Positions 1 through 12,644 are shown, numbered from the stretch's first letter. The stretch: 64,000 bases of DNA from Zeus faber (GCA_960531495.1 OY482851.1:10194316-10258315), one strand, 5' to 3'. Made by a program: numbers and translations. The notes: generated from the letters alone by a model not told the origin.

Positions 1-544
1 ACATGCCCTACACGGAACCAAACGGCCAACTGTCACAGAGTGCAGCTCTATTTCCACAGACAACACAGTGAGTTAGAACAATAAGAAGTTCTGGTTTACA
101 GACAAACATGGACAGTTGTTTTAAAGACAGGAGTGTTGCACTGTATTGACATAGTGGTTGCTCCACAAGCTGAGCAACCAGGAGTCGACAGACTCGGGGG
201 AGCCCCTGCTGCGTTCTGTGTTTCAGAGAACCCGGGAAACGCACCCAACAGGACTAAACTGGACCCCGTGTATTGCTGCCTGCAGCTATATTTATACATA
301 TTATTACTGTCATGCCATCCGAAAGTAGCAATGCCTTGAGCATTCTGTGGTGGTTTTCAAAAAAGCACTCCAAAAGCCACTTGTTGAAGCTTTGAACAAT
401 ATATTGTAAAAAAAAAAGGTTGTTCACAAAAACGGTTCCATAATTCTTATTAAACTACACATTGTAAACATTGTAACCTGACTACATAATTAATACCTCT
501 TTTCTACTGCACAAAAAAAAAAGCAAACACCTGCTAACATCTGG
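1..544. other. AT-rich non-coding DNA, no gene seen
   Basis: I see no credible coding region, RNA gene or element boundary here. The stretch is AT-rich with short A tracts near 410-418 and 513-522. Short open frames on both strands have no recognisable domain. Confidence 0.6.
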
Positions 545-895
545 CTTTGCCTTTAGTGGGAAAGGTTAAAATTGGCGTTCATTCCTGGCACAAATTACTC
601 TGCAGTTGTCACGGGTATTTATTGGCTCCAGCTCCGATCGGCAGTGATGGAAACTTGACACCCGGGTAGAAACGCTAATTTCCGTCCCCTTTCCGGACGT
701 TGCCACGTAAATAGACAGGAGTAGCAAAATCAACATCAAAACTTCATGGGCTTGTTTGGGCTGTGATATCATTAGTGCAATATCTTTTGTGAATCTGACC
801 AGGAGACAGGGCGGAGAGAGGTTGCAAGCAATCCGCAATTCATGGTGCTATCAGCGGCTGCAACCCCTTCTTTGCGAATTCGCCCCTGAGTGTGC
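545..895. repeat. Dispersed repeat, copy 1 of a family also at 9428-9551
   Basis: Positions 761-890 align by eye with 9428-9551. Both contain an atatcattag start, a ctttgtgaatc-like segment, an atcagcgg block and an attcgcccc end. The order and spacing are the same with scattered substitutions. I infer an old non-autonomous DNA element. No terminal inverted repeats or target duplications could be fixed, so the outer limits are approximate. Confidence 0.55.
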
Positions 896-1410
896 TATTC
901 CAGGCCAACTAAACTAAGGAAGTGCCCTATCTCTTTAAAATGACAGTATTGACAGAAAGGTAGGGGACACAACTGCAGCACAAGGAAGGGGATGCACTTC
1001 AAAAGATTGTTGCTTGTTGTTAGTAGGGGTTTTGTAAGGCTGGTGCTTCTGGCATCAGTTCCACTTTTAACTTAAGTCCAATGACCTCAAATGCCTTCTA
1101 CATGGTCTTAGATAATAAATGTCATGTCAACTAGCAGTGAAGTACACCTACTCTTAGTGTCTTGAAGCTTGAAGAGTGACGTAGTACGATTACAGTGTGA
1201 TGAATCTGAGTGTAAAAAATCAGCCAGTAGCAGCAATCTACTTCACTGAATGGAAAACTGATGAAAGTTTAACATCATGGAGGCCAAAACGAAAAGGCTG
1301 ATGCTTGGTGGAATTAAATCTTAGCTTTTCTGTGAGGGGAATAACACACAATTAACTCTTAGTGAATTAGTGATATATACCTTAAACAACAGTCAACAAA
1401 TCTTTCTGTA
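896..1410. other. Non-coding DNA, no gene seen
   Basis: AT-rich sequence with no recognisable domain or RNA structure. It ends at the 9-bp target duplication that borders the MITE starting at 1411. Confidence 0.6.
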
Positions 1411-1871
1411 AGGGGTGTGACAGTATGACATTTTCATGGTATGGTAGAACTCAATATCCCAATTTTTGGTATATCACGGTAAAAAAAACCCCACAAAGTT
1501 TACAACTCAATCTGTTTATTTTTGGCGCTGCAGTGTTTTTTTAAACCATTATAATAAAAATAAAAAATGCTACTCTTATTTTTAAGTTTTTTCATTTATC
1601 ACAACAAATTAAAATACTGTATAGTAAAGGACTGATGTGTACCTAATGCAAAGTAGGCTTGTTTTGCGTGAGGAACTTAATTCAACTTAGTTCAGAGTTT
1701 CCACACAAACATACTCGTTTGATCGGACGGGGGTAAAAAAATAAAAATAAAAATAATAAATTCCCCACATGAAAATAGCTTTTGTCACATGATTTACAAT
1801 CACGGTATTATGTTACATTTATGATAGTGCTATTTTATATTTCAATTTCAGGGTATACTGTCACATCCCTA
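1411..1871. mobile_element. hAT-like MITE with target site duplication
   Basis: The left end reads aggggtgtgacagtatgac. The reverse complement of the right end begins tagggatgtgacagtata, so the two ends form imperfect terminal inverted repeats. The sequence ctttctgta flanks both sides (1402-1410 and 1872-1880), matching the 8-bp (here 9-bp) duplications made by hAT transposases. The interior is AT-rich and has no transposase frame, so this is non-autonomous. Similar ends are common in fish genomes. The superfamily call rests on the duplication length only. Confidence 0.75.
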
Positions 1872-1880
1872 CTTTCTGTA

Positions 1881-2760
1881 TACAATTTGTTTAGTAAAAT
1901 AAATCCACTGGGCTGTATATGGCTCTGTGTTCTGCATACACACAATTTCCTTCTCTCCCATGCTCTCTCTGCAGGTCTAGGAAAAAAGGTTTGAATAAAT
2001 CCAATTGGAGGAGAATGAATGCCAGGAAGCAATCTTTTTTAAAACAAATGTTCACTTTATCACCTCCTTAAGCTCATTGTTCATTACTGTTACCTTAGAT
2101 TTACCAACTCCTTGCAACCATATATCAGATACAAAAAGGCTTGAAATAATTATTTGAACAAAAATGGCAGTAGGAGTACAGTAAAAATGGACTACAATGT
2201 GTTCCGTGCATTGACTTAATGAGAAAGATGCGCTGCATTATCTGCAGTGTCAACACAATCTTACCTAACCTGAGGTTTTCTGTGGAATTTATTTTAAAGA
2301 GGTGGTGAGGGGGACTCGACCAAAAATCAATTAAAGTCTTGGCTTGTTTGAAGTACTTGGCTCAAGTCCTCCACTTTAAGGGATGGTTCAAAAATTGTTT
2401 TATCCTGATTTTTACTTACCTGGGATGTGGTTGATCCCAGAATTAAATATTGACACTATTTGTGAACTAGGTTACATTTTTGATATTTTGAAGTATTTCT
2501 GAAGCTGAACTAAGTTTTCCTCTGGTCATTTCTGTAATAACCAGTGGAAGTGATATCAATCAGATAATCGTCCTTTAGTCATTTAGCTATGAAGGTAATC
2601 TTTTTTATGTTGTGTTTTTTAATTTGTGGTAACAGCATTGTAATGAAATTATCATTTTAGAGAGTAATTTTAAATGGGCTTTGCATGGGCATTTTTCTCT
2701 CTTTTAAATTGTTGTTAGCACTGTGCAATACATCTGAAATAACAAGAATATTGCTTTAAC
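1881..2760. other. AT-rich non-coding DNA, no gene seen
   Basis: No coding or RNA feature can be supported. T- and A-rich tracts dominate. The segment ends at the sequence that recurs on the far side of the LINE near 5709-5750. Confidence 0.55.
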
Positions 2761-3229
2761 CTTGTTATTTTATTACAAAAATGAATGGCAGAGGAATGCA
2801 CAGATCTGTTAGGAAGGACTAGATGTTAATATGCTTTAATTGCACACATGAGACATACTGCCTAGATTCTGCGGGATGGTCAAGTGAGTGATGGCATCTT
2901 GTAGTTTATCAATTGGGCACCCCTCTTTCCTCGATGTTAGCAGATAGGCCCATAATACTTCCAGAGGGTTCAGCAGTGAATCCCAGCATCTCGAGCTCAC
3001 CCCCTAGATGCCTTCTACTCACTTTAGGGCCCAGGTGGAGTCCTTTCTGACCCTTTTTCACCCTTTTTAGGAGTTCTGGAGAGGTCTTGGGAGTATTTTG
3101 GTACATATTCCTTCTGCCTCTCTTGGCAAGTCAAATCCATTTTCTTCCTCTGGAGCATACAGGAAGTGCAATACAGAGAGTGGTGGCGAGGACTGCGGCT
3201 CGTCACCCTGTCTGTCCCCACTACCCTCT

Positions 3230-4645
3230 TACGACCTGAGAGGGACCTTGGTCACTAAGTAGCTCACAGATATTGTAAGAACCACATCTGACTACTGACA
3301 TCTGAGCCACTGACTACCCTCTTCAGCAGTTCTGGAAAGGCCTCTGACTGCTCGCCGATAGGCCTTCCCTCGCACTCCTATCTCCCGGAGTAGCCTTGAC
3401 ATTGATGTAGCTATAAACCCTCTGCAACCTACATCGACTGGTCAGACCTTTGCTTTCCAGCCACGTTGTTGCACATCGGCTGCAAGCTCAGTGTACCTCA
3501 GCTTTTTTTGCTCGTAGGCCTTCTCACTGCATCTTCCCGCGGCACTGTGAGCTCGATGATGTAAACGAGATGGATAAGGCCGACCATAGCACAAGGTGCA
3601 ATCTCAGCTTGAAAGCAGAGCCTCTGGCCTAAGTGTGCCACCATCTTCCAATCGTGTGCCCCGCCTAGCTGCCCAGTGTCTGGTCTTGATGTGGCGAATC
3701 TGATTTGACCCTAACCTTCCTGGACAAATGCTGTTGCCAGCCCACGGGATAAAGTGGGAGACAGGGGGGTTGACACTCATCCGCGACCTTCAAGCACTGC
3801 TGCCAGACACCAGGTGTATCGCATTGAGTGAGGCTGCTCTTGCAGGCCACCAGGATGTGTTTTAGTGATGCTAGAGTTGGGCAGAGGGAGCATGTCAGAT
3901 CTTCTCTGTACCACTTGAGATTCTCGGTTGATGGCAGGACATCAAAGGCAGATGGTGAAGCTCGCTCTAAATGTCTTCATTTTCCACAGCTCTCCCAGGA
4001 AATCTTTCTCTTCTCCACTCCCTTTCCATCTCATCTATTGCCTTGCCTGAGCAAAGACCTTTGCGTACCCTGCTGCCCCCTCCTGCTAACATATCTCCTG
4101 TACTACGAGCCTGCGTCTCTTAGACTGAATAGCCTTGTTCCAGGCTGGTGTGCTGGCTCCAAGGTGAAGACCACTCCTGCCATGCTGCACTTGGCCCACT
4201 ATGTCCCTGTGCTTGAGCATCACCTTTGCCTGCTCGGTTGCTTCTGATTCCGTCCATTAGCAAAGATGGGGGCTGGGGCTCATTGGACTCTGTTAGCATC
4301 ATCTCCAGTCGTACTTTCGCCCACTTGTACTCCTCTGAGAGACTGGAAATGGGTAGCTCTAGGACTGCATATCTATGGAGTCCTATGCTGCTGAAGATCC
4401 AGCCACTTCCTTGTATATGAGCTGATCGGTCTCACCAGCTTTTCCACCTTCAAGATTGGCGCTTCATACAGGGTTAGTGGCCACATGAGGCATGGAAGGA
4501 GCCCAAATTGCATACACCAGAGCTTCAACTTACCAGAAAGTGTGGTTCTGTCGATGCTTCACAGGCAACTGACGGCATCCTTCCTGAGCTGATCTACTTG
4601 CTCTGTGTCTTTAAGGGATGCATTGTAATTACCGACCTAGTCTCT
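3230..4645 (-). pseudogene. LINE polyprotein, C-terminal half (broken)
   Basis: Reading the minus strand after the reverse transcriptase, several short in-frame blocks appear in the order expected for a LINE C-terminus. Near 4400-4600 there is a block containing YNASLKDTEQVDQLRKDA and GKLKLWCMQFGLLP. Near 4170-4230 there is a block with HRDIVGQVQHGRSG. Near 3800-3850 there is a KSSLTQCDTPGVWQQCLKV segment that corresponds to the region after a zinc-like motif. Near 3400-3520 there is a block with KKLRYTELAADVQQRGWK followed by VDVGCRGFIATS. The blocks lie in different frames with stops between them, so this is one decayed polyprotein. The last block resembles the C-terminal nuclease-associated region of R2/R4-like elements (inference). 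Confidence 0.6.
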
Positions 4646-5290
4646 TCATGGGCATCTCAGACACTGTTTGAATAGTCTCATCCCCAATGTTAAAGAGTTG
4701 GTCTGACAGCTTTCACATGACAATAGGAATGCTTCTGGACTTGCTCGCTTTGATCTTCCTACAAGCCAGCTCGTACTCTCTTGAACCTTTCTCAACAGCC
4801 GTACAGTACAAGCCACCCATCGAGATGCTCTAATGATTACCTTCATGGCCATGGTGAAGGCCAGCAGGGAGATGGTACAGCCGGCCAGGATTCGAACTTC
4901 CAGATGTTGCCATGCTTTGGTGGAGTTTGCTGTTATCAAGCATAGCTGCACGTCCTTGAAGTAGGCATTGACAAGGCTTGTGAGGGCTGCTGGGACCCTG
5001 AAGAAGTTGAAAGCAGTCCAAAGGAGGTTGTAAGGGACTGAGGCCAAGCCATTGGCGGGGTCCAGGAACACCATGTGAAATTCTGTTCCATCCTTCTTGG
5101 CGACTTTGATCTCAAGCCAAATGGTACTAGCGTGTTCAAGACAACCGGAGACGCCTGAGATCCCTGCTTTCTGGATTGATGTGTCAATCTGATGGTTTCT
5201 TTGCAGGTATCCCGACAGCCTGTGAGTCACCACGCTAAAGAAGATTTTGTCCTCGACATTTAGGAGGCTGGTCTGGTGGAATTGGTCCAT
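4646..5290 (-). pseudogene. LINE reverse transcriptase fragment
   Basis: This 214-residue open frame reads as the core of a LINE reverse transcriptase. The first residues give QTSLLNVEDKIFFSVV (fingers region), then SGCLEHASTIW, then MVFLDPANGLASVPYNLLW, which carries the motif A aspartate. AGCTISLLAFTMAMKVIIRA follows and corresponds to motif B. The frame then jumps from RASRWVACT to VRLLRKVQES. In related elements the double-aspartate motif C lies between these blocks, so the catalytic Asp-Asp appears deleted. The upstream sequence up to about 5400 continues the same protein in another frame. The product cannot be an active polymerase. Confidence 0.7.
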
Positions 5291-5750
5291 TTCTAATGAG
5301 TCATTTTCCTTTTGGATGAGGACTCCCCTGGCTCCCCACCATTTTTTTAGAGCCAGTTTGGAACTCCATTGAGACTTGGAGCTGATGAGGCCCTCGCTCT
5401 ATACACAGTTTTCTCCACATCACTCCATCTAGATGGGTGATATGGAGGTGGAACCCAAGCACCTTACGTGCTTATCCCGCTGCTGCAGGTAGCTAGCCCG
5501 TGGAAGCCCCAGCAGGGTCTGTTCCCTCCTGCCAGCTATCTTTCCATGCTGACTTTCCCTTGTTGTCAGCTGCCCTTTCACAGCAGTCACTGGTTCACTG
5601 GTTCGGATGATCAGATGTTTTATGTGGGACGAGATGTTAATATCCTTTAATTGCACATGTGAGACATGCTGCCTTGATTCTGCGGGGTGGTCAAGTGAGT
5701 GATGGCATCTTGTTATTTAATAACTAAAATTAATGGCAGAGTAAATGCAC

Positions 5751-7014
5751 ATTACAGTAATCATCAATAACCAATAAAGTTTTAATTAAAACTACTAAAT
5801 TACTGCTTGCAGAGCAAACCTACCGTACACGTGTGATGAATGCTGCAGTCCATCAATTATAAGACGTAAAATACAGTAAACAGTTAAAGTAATTCATTAC
5901 TCTGTAATAATACGCTACCTCTTTACATTGTAAGGAATTAATTACAGTACATCAACTGTATACATTTACATGGCACCTTTACAGGGATGATGCATAATAG
6001 AAATGATCTAATCTTCCTTCGATTAAAATGTGGACACCAACACCACACTAACACAAGCAATCTCTGGAGGTCCTGAGCGACTGGGCTTTAATGTCAAAGA
6101 CATCTGGGAGATAAAGCAGTAGGAAACAACTGCTGATAGAAGATAAAGGACGATAAAAGAGAAGAATCGCAGCAGAATTCTATCTGAAGTTCTTTTGACT
6201 GACTCACCATGATGCTGACAGACACATGACATTGAAGCATGTCTGAGGACAGACGTAATGGTTTTTGACAGTTTTTGACAAGCTTACATCAATCAACTTT
6301 GACAAATTTTCCTTCCAAGCTGTAAGGGCCTTTACACACTAAGCACAATTAAAACAAACTAATTGGAATAAAATGGCATGAAAAGGTTTGCTATACAACT
6401 AAAATGTAAAATACTGGTCTGTGTATGCATGATCTGGTCCACGCGCCCTGCTATGAAATGAGGCTGATGAATGAGTTTCTAGCGACAAAGAATTATTATT
6501 AACATTTAGTGTCGGGTTTCTAAGTGGCATGATTAATATGCTGGTTGGCGGATGCTGGGAGTGCTGATGTAGTACTTAATATGCCTATAAGTCAATTTTA
6601 GAGAAGCTCAATACTTATGAGAAGCATAAATATATGTTTCCACTACTTGTTGGGAAATCTTGAGCAGGATTAGGTATGCATTGACATCAACAACTCTCAA
6701 GATAAGAAAATAAAACGTTGAACTGTCTTATAAATACATAGTATACATACTGTACATTTGCTGAGCTAATTACCGATGGCTGACATTGTTATCAGCAATC
6801 AGGACTTTCAGAGACTGTGGCGGGTGCATGCCGAACCCTCAGGGAGCGGTCTGGGGGCATGCCCCCCAACATTATTTTGATGATTTTAACAGCCAAATGC
6901 ATACATCTGGTGCACTTTGAGGTGAAAAAGACTAGATTCATAGTTATTTTATGATGAAAAAGATCCCATAATGTAAACCAATTCAGTATCACTTTAATTG
7001 GTTTCAAACCAATT
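5751..7014. other. Non-coding DNA, no gene seen
   Basis: No gene is supported. A 10-bp unit is duplicated at 6261-6280. A perfect 13-bp-arm inverted repeat with a 1-base centre lies at 6992-7018 and straddles the left end of the next TIR element. Confidence 0.5.
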
Positions 7015-8474
7015 AAAGGGGACCAATTATGAAAAACTAACTTTTTCAGTGCTTGTACACTGTACGTTTACTGTACATGTGGGTCTCTGATGGGCCTACC
7101 AACACGCAAACTGTGAAATAAGACCCAGACAGTTTTCTGCCCCATAAAATCTTCATAAAACATGTGATAAAATAAGCCGTTCAGATTTGCCTCCCAAGCC
7201 CATGTCACGTTGGGCCTCAGTAGAATTAGAACTGGACACCATCTGAATACCTCCACCCATGGCTGGAGCGCCACCGTGACTTGCTCTGTTGGCTGCACAC
7301 TGTGCACAGACCAGCACAAATCTTTTAAAAGAAAGAGGATCAAACTTTTAAATTAGGCCTTGTAGATCTAATATGAGTGAAGATTCAGCAACTGGATTGG
7401 TTATTTCTCACCTCAAATTTGTCTAGAAACAGGTTTTGGTGGACCGATAATACGTGAACTTTTATCGACTAAATACAACGGAACCCGAAAGCCATGCTCA
7501 AACCCCATTGGCTCACAGAACCCGGAACTTGTGCTCAAACCCCATTGGCGCAGACCTAGGGACTTGACTGCTCATTCACAATTAAAGCTATACACACTGA
7601 AACAGCTTGTTTTGGAACAGTATGGGTTCAGAGTAGGCTCAGGCAATTTTATAATTAAATCCTCTATCAGCGTCAACTCCATTGATCGCGATTGACATTG
7701 ATGACAGAATTTTTTTTTGTTTTATCCGCCAGGAAAAATCCAAGCATTGAAACAGTATAAGTGCAGTTAACTGTGTTCTGAAACTGGAGTGGAGAGGGAG
7801 AGAGGGGAAGAGGGAGGGATAGAGAGAGGGGGTGGAGGCCCTCCCCCTCTCTGACTCTGCAGAGCTGTCGAGTAACCACTGGTGATCGGATCTCACTTTG
7901 CCACTCTACAGTCCCATACAGAGACTTTAAAAGGGGCAGGTGCTAAAAAAATAAAAAAAGAAAAAGAAAAGGCGCAAGGACCCCCAGCTCCGGTTCTAGG
8001 CATTTTGCCGCCCTGGACAAACAGAGCAGCACGGCGGAGCGCAGATCACGGCCACAATGGTGTGCCTCGGGACACCCCGTGGTTGCAGGTGCTCGGGCAC
8101 CAGATTTTTAAACACAAGTGACTAAAGGGACTGTCCTGTTCCGTGCCAAAATAAACCTGTGTCCCCACTGTCGGGACAGTGGGGACGCATGTCTCCCCAT
8201 TGCTTTCCGTTGCTTTAGGAGAGATTTAATTTCAGAAAAAAACTGGATGTTTTTGTGTAAATACTTCACTTGTTAATAATAACATTCTGTACACACGTCA
8301 GTTGTCTATCGGCGATTTTCACATTGGCAAATGCTTTCTTGGAATTTTGCACGATCGCCCAAGCCTAGTCCAGAGGCATGTCACAATGGCTCGAATGAAT
8401 AATCTGAGCGGTATTTTCAATAAAAAAAAAAAACTTCAAAAACATGATGAAAATGAGCATAATAGGTCCCCTTT
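7015..8474. mobile_element. TIR element, non-autonomous, about 1.46 kb
   Basis: The left end reads ttaaaggggacc and the right end reads ggtccccttt followed by aa, so the ends are mutually inverted. The right end (aggtcccc preceded by gagcataat) matches the termini of the element at 60567-61410. Positions 7344-7525 match a core also found at 61043-61218 and, inverted, at 39304-39479. The interior is non-coding and includes a GA-rich tract (about 7790-7850) and a 12-bp-arm hairpin at 8161-8186. TTAA at both edges would fit a piggyBac-type target. The 8-bp flanks also resemble each other imperfectly, so the superfamily stays open. Confidence 0.6.
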
Positions 8475-9427
8475 AACTAAATGGCACAGAAGGAGAAATA
8501 TTTTTTTTTCCATATACCAACCACTCCGTCCTGATGCCCCTTTCTGTGCTGTCAAACCGGCACCTGCTCCATCCCTCTCTGGTGGGACATGTTCAATGTA
8601 TTAAAAAAAATTCTGATGTTCATATTTTAGAAAACAGAACAGGGGCAATAATCTGAAAACACAAATATTTTTCCATAATAATTTCCATACTCTTCCATAC
8701 ATACAAAATTACTCAAATTAAATTCAATACTTTTCCATACGGTGTAGGGACCCTGTCATTTCCACTTTCTTTTTAAGTGAGGTACTTTAAGATACTCATC
8801 TGGAAATAAATGGTGTAAACATTTATGTCAAAACTGAATTGATTAACATTAGGATGCAGACACACTTGCTACCGTTGAGCCAATTTAGCCAGTCTTTGTA
8901 GCATCTAGCTAGTTTAGAAATAATCATAACATAGAGGCTAAGAATAATGCTTGAAATAATTTATTAATTACTGTGTAACATCGTAAGCATACGAACTACT
9001 TCAAATCTCCAATGCAGGTCTGGACAGTAGCCTCATTCTGTCTGTTTGCCTTTGTGTAATAGACCATTTAACTGACTCCAGGGCTTTGTGTGTAGCAAGC
9101 CACGCAAAAATAAATAAGTAATTAAAATGAAAAAATATATAATATTTTTTTGCAATGGGAGACTGTGGCGGTAGGGATGCATGGGAACTTGCCCGCTCAA
9201 CATGTACACATATCCATGTTGGGCATATGCACAATGCATACATATGCCCCACCCCCTTTTCCATTATTTTCAAATCCCGATTAATCGTGATTGATCAAAT
9301 ATTGATCGCGCAGCAGAGCGGATCGAGGCACCCCAGCCTTTTTATTTTTTTGTTGACAACTGCCCTTATTTACTTAGGCAAATGGATAATTGCACTAAGC
9401 GCAAAACTTTATGGCCGTCCTTGCGGC
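8475..9427. other. Non-coding DNA, no gene seen
   Basis: AT-rich sequence with short unsupported open frames on both strands. No element ends were found. Confidence 0.5.
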
Positions 9428-9551
9428 GCCATATCATTAGCGCAACATCTTTGTGAATCGGGTGCTGAGACGGCGCAGATATCGAGCGCAATTGATGCGC
9501 AATTTATTTATCAGCGGTCGCAATCCATTCTTTGCAGATTCGCCCCAATGT
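9428..9551. repeat. Dispersed repeat, copy 2 (see 761-890)
   Basis: This segment aligns with 761-890 along its full length, including the atatcattag start and the attcgcccc end. A 135-residue open frame that overlaps it has no recognisable domain and is better explained as chance within a repeat. Confidence 0.55.
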
Positions 9552-10550
9552 TTATTTTTTAATTTCCCCACTACACTGAACTTGCACGCGTCTAAAACCC
9601 TATCACAGTGCACAAGAGCTTCAACCCAGACATGGGTTGCGTTCAGTGTCATTACACGCACCAATCGTATAGTTTAGCGCTAGAGTGTTAGAAGGGTCAG
9701 AAAAGTTCTGACAAATAAAAATGTAATTTAAGAAAACATTTCACATGTTACAACAACAATACCAAATACAGCGCACTCATCGCGTCAACATATTTCAAGA
9801 TGTTGATAAAGCGCAGGCCAGTCAATAGAGTCGTCACAGCAGCTGTGGATTCAAGTGGAGCGCTCTCTCCGTTAGAAGACGAGGCGTATCAGGAGAGTGC
9901 TCGGAGAAGTGACACTTCATTACGGGAGGCTAAATAATTCAAAAGCCTTGCCAAACTCAACAGCCCGTATCCATTTTGGAGAGGCGCAGACCACTGGACA
10001 GGCCCGTATGGAGCGCTGTTCTATAATACAAATCCACTAAGGGTGCAGGAGACGTGCTGCACAGAATGGACCGGTGCCACCGCTGGCAGGATGTGTTCGC
10101 TCAGAGGCCGCACAGCAGCTGTTTTCAGGAAAGCCTACTTTAAGAATGTCATGAGAATGTCAGCCAGACAATCTTGACCAGATTTTCATTTTTCTCAGGG
10201 AACTAAAGAGTGATGATTACGCTTACTTTTCTAATGTTCAAGGTGAATTACAGAAAATGTATCATTTAAACTGACAAGTGATAATAATGGTAATAATGAT
10301 AATAACAATAATTATAAGAATAAGCTATATTTGCATTAAAATAAGGGCATCAATTGGTAACAAAATCAAAATGCATTTACAAAGTAGAATAATAAAATAA
10401 TTAAAAAACAGGGTAAGAATAAACTAATAAGAGTAGATATAAAAAATTGCACTAAAAGAAAAAACCTAACTTTTGTATTTAATAAAAAAGGTAAATATTA
10501 TACTCGTTTTCAAGGATATTAGAATCCAGTTTGGTCATATCTGCCATATA
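9552..10550. other. Non-coding DNA, no gene seen
   Basis: Moderately GC-rich to about 10150, then AT-rich with short A/T tracts. I see no domain, RNA gene or element ends. Confidence 0.5.
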
Positions 10551-10900
10551 CAGGTACTCCTGACTTAACGACCTACCTGTTTAACGACCGTTAAGACTTA
10601 CGACCAGCTCTCTGACCAGTCTGTATTGTATGCTGCGTACAATATCATGGCGCTGCGTGCGCTCAGCATCAAGCATCTCATCGCGCATCACCCTTTATAT
10701 ACTGTATACACTGAATTCCCTGAATACATCTCATCACCTTTCTCAGTCTCGTTCCCGCACTCTGTCAGTATTCACTACACTAGCGTTCTCAATGGCCACG
10801 CCCCCTTAGCGTGAAATAACACGGGTCCTCGCTTATCGACCAATTCTCTTAACGACCTGCTGCTCAGAACAGAACTCGGTCGTTAAGCGAGGAGTACCTG
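10551..10900. mobile_element. 350-bp MITE with TA flanks, copy 1
   Basis: The left end is caggtactcctgacttaacg. The reverse complement of the right end is caggtactcctcgcttaacg, a near-perfect terminal inverted repeat. Both sides are bordered by TA. The interior holds a gtggccacg-type block and lacks a transposase. A second copy in the opposite orientation lies at 61895-62142. TA flanks suggest mobilisation by a Tc1/mariner-type transposase, but the terminal sequence differs from the Tc1 elements in this window, so the source transposase is not identified. Confidence 0.8.
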
Positions 10901-12644
10901 TACTGCCTTTTAGTGAAAGTTCCCTGAGCTTGTATTTAAAATTTTTAATTGTGTGGTTTTGGAATTTGTATTTCTTATGACAGTTGATTTCATAATTTTT
11001 CCTTTAGAAATAAAATAGAATTTTGAGAAAGTGAACTTTCAATAAGAAAACACAAATAAAATGCCCCCAAATTCAGACAGAAATTAAAACGTAAGAGTCC
11101 ACTAACGCGTTTAAAATCAGAAAAACACAATTCAAAATTCAAATTTGGCTAAAGCCACAGATAAAGGCTACACCACCACTGGAGGTAGACTAAAATAAAG
11201 TTAATTCAATTAATTAGCCGGCAAAAAAATAAAATCAAAATGTATTCTCGAAAAATCCCGTTGGTAAACAGAGTTTTTGACTTGGAGCTATAGAGATTTT
11301 GTTTTGTCACAGCTGTGTGTATAAACACACAGTAAACAATAGTGACGGGTAAACAAAATACATCAGTATTTATAAAGGCTTTGCTTCTTCATTCTTCATT
11401 ACGTGCATCCTTCTCCTTTAATAATCTAACCCCCCATTTAAATGGGGTAGAGCAATATGAAGATAAACTCAAGGCACATTGTTTACTTGAGGACACCCTG
11501 TTCTTGCAGTTGTGCCTTCTTTTCTCTGGGTTGTGTGTGCGTTGTGTGAAGGTGAAGCAGATTTTGTGCGCCTCCACACACATCTGCTCCTCAGCATGTT
11601 CTCCTTGAAGACAGCACTGGCACTGAAAAAAAAAAACCAAAAACTAGACCACGGAATTAAGAGGCCAGCTTCTTTTTGATGGATTCACAGCTGTGAATTA
11701 CTTTGGCTGGCAGAGCTTCCAGGACACTTGAAGCTTAGAAAGACATAGGAAAGTGCGCACTACTTGACACACAGAGGCCTCAGCAGATTTCTCGAGTGTT
11801 TTCCGGTGTCTAGAAAACTCGTTTAAAAGAGGAGGAGCACACTGGCAGAGAAATTAAAGCAAAAACGCTGCTAGCTAATCAAATCATACATCTCACTAAA
11901 TATTGCACCAGCTTGATCTTCTCTCAGACACACACACTCCCCCTCACAGAGCAGCCTGACCTCCCAGCTACCGTGGGGGCTGATAATTATAAACAATAAA
12001 TCTCATCTGAAGAAAAATGTGTGGATCAGTAAAGAGAGATTATTATTTTTTTCTTAAAAAGTAGAGCAAGTCGGGAAGGGTAAAACACCAAAAGAAAAAC
12101 CAATCACTTTGCCCTGATATGAGAATTATTCTCTCCAAGGCGACGGAACTGAACTGCAGAGGCCGGATTTGTCTGATTCCATCCCCCATCTTCATCCTAT
12201 TCCATCACTCAAGCCTTACAAAACATAGTACTCAAGCCACCTGTCGATCTACTGACAAAGTGCTCATATCCTGCCCTTCACTCTCCAGCCCTCACTTCAA
12301 GTTCAGTTCACCTCAACTGTTTCAATGGTCAATAATTTATTACTATCTGCATTAATATTTAGAAGGCAGCAAGCCTAGCCCTGCCCTGGATAGAGGCTCC
12401 TTGACAATGATGCCCCTGACTTTTTTGAGTCTCGCTCTAAAGAGGTTAGGAGGTGAATGAATAAACACCATCAATTCTGCATCACTGTATCCATAAACTA
12501 TATTATCTCTCCTTCACTTGTAACAAAGGCCTAAGACGATGAATGAAAACTAGTACAGGGGAAAGTTGTTTTTTTTCCTCTCAGGCAAAATAAGTTCTAT
12601 GGCTTCAATTCCGGCTTTGGCACACAACTTCTGAACACTAATGT
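10901..12644. other. AT-rich non-coding DNA, no gene seen
   Basis: No gene is supported. Open frames near 11342-11640 overlap on opposite strands and show no domain. The segment ends just before a retroelement-like tail at 12650. Confidence 0.5.

Larger units (their letters stand above)
2822..5713 (-). mobile_element. Decayed LINE bounded by about 82-bp direct repeats
   Basis: A non-LTR retrotransposon remnant reads on the minus strand, with reverse transcriptase at 4646-5290 and C-terminal segments down to about 3240. It is bordered by direct repeats of about 82 bp (2822-2903 and 5633-5713) that differ at only a handful of positions. Outside these lies a second pair of matching segments (about 2761-2803 and 5709-5750). 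The protein blocks resemble a fish LINE group that I believe is related to R2/R4/NeSL-type elements with a restriction-like endonuclease, but I cannot fix the clade. Frameshifts and deletions make it inactive. Confidence 0.7.

Noticed and set aside
5429..5656. Minus-strand frame of 75 residues at the LINE boundary
   Set aside because: Lies at the edge of the LINE and its direct repeat and has no domain; a shadow frame.
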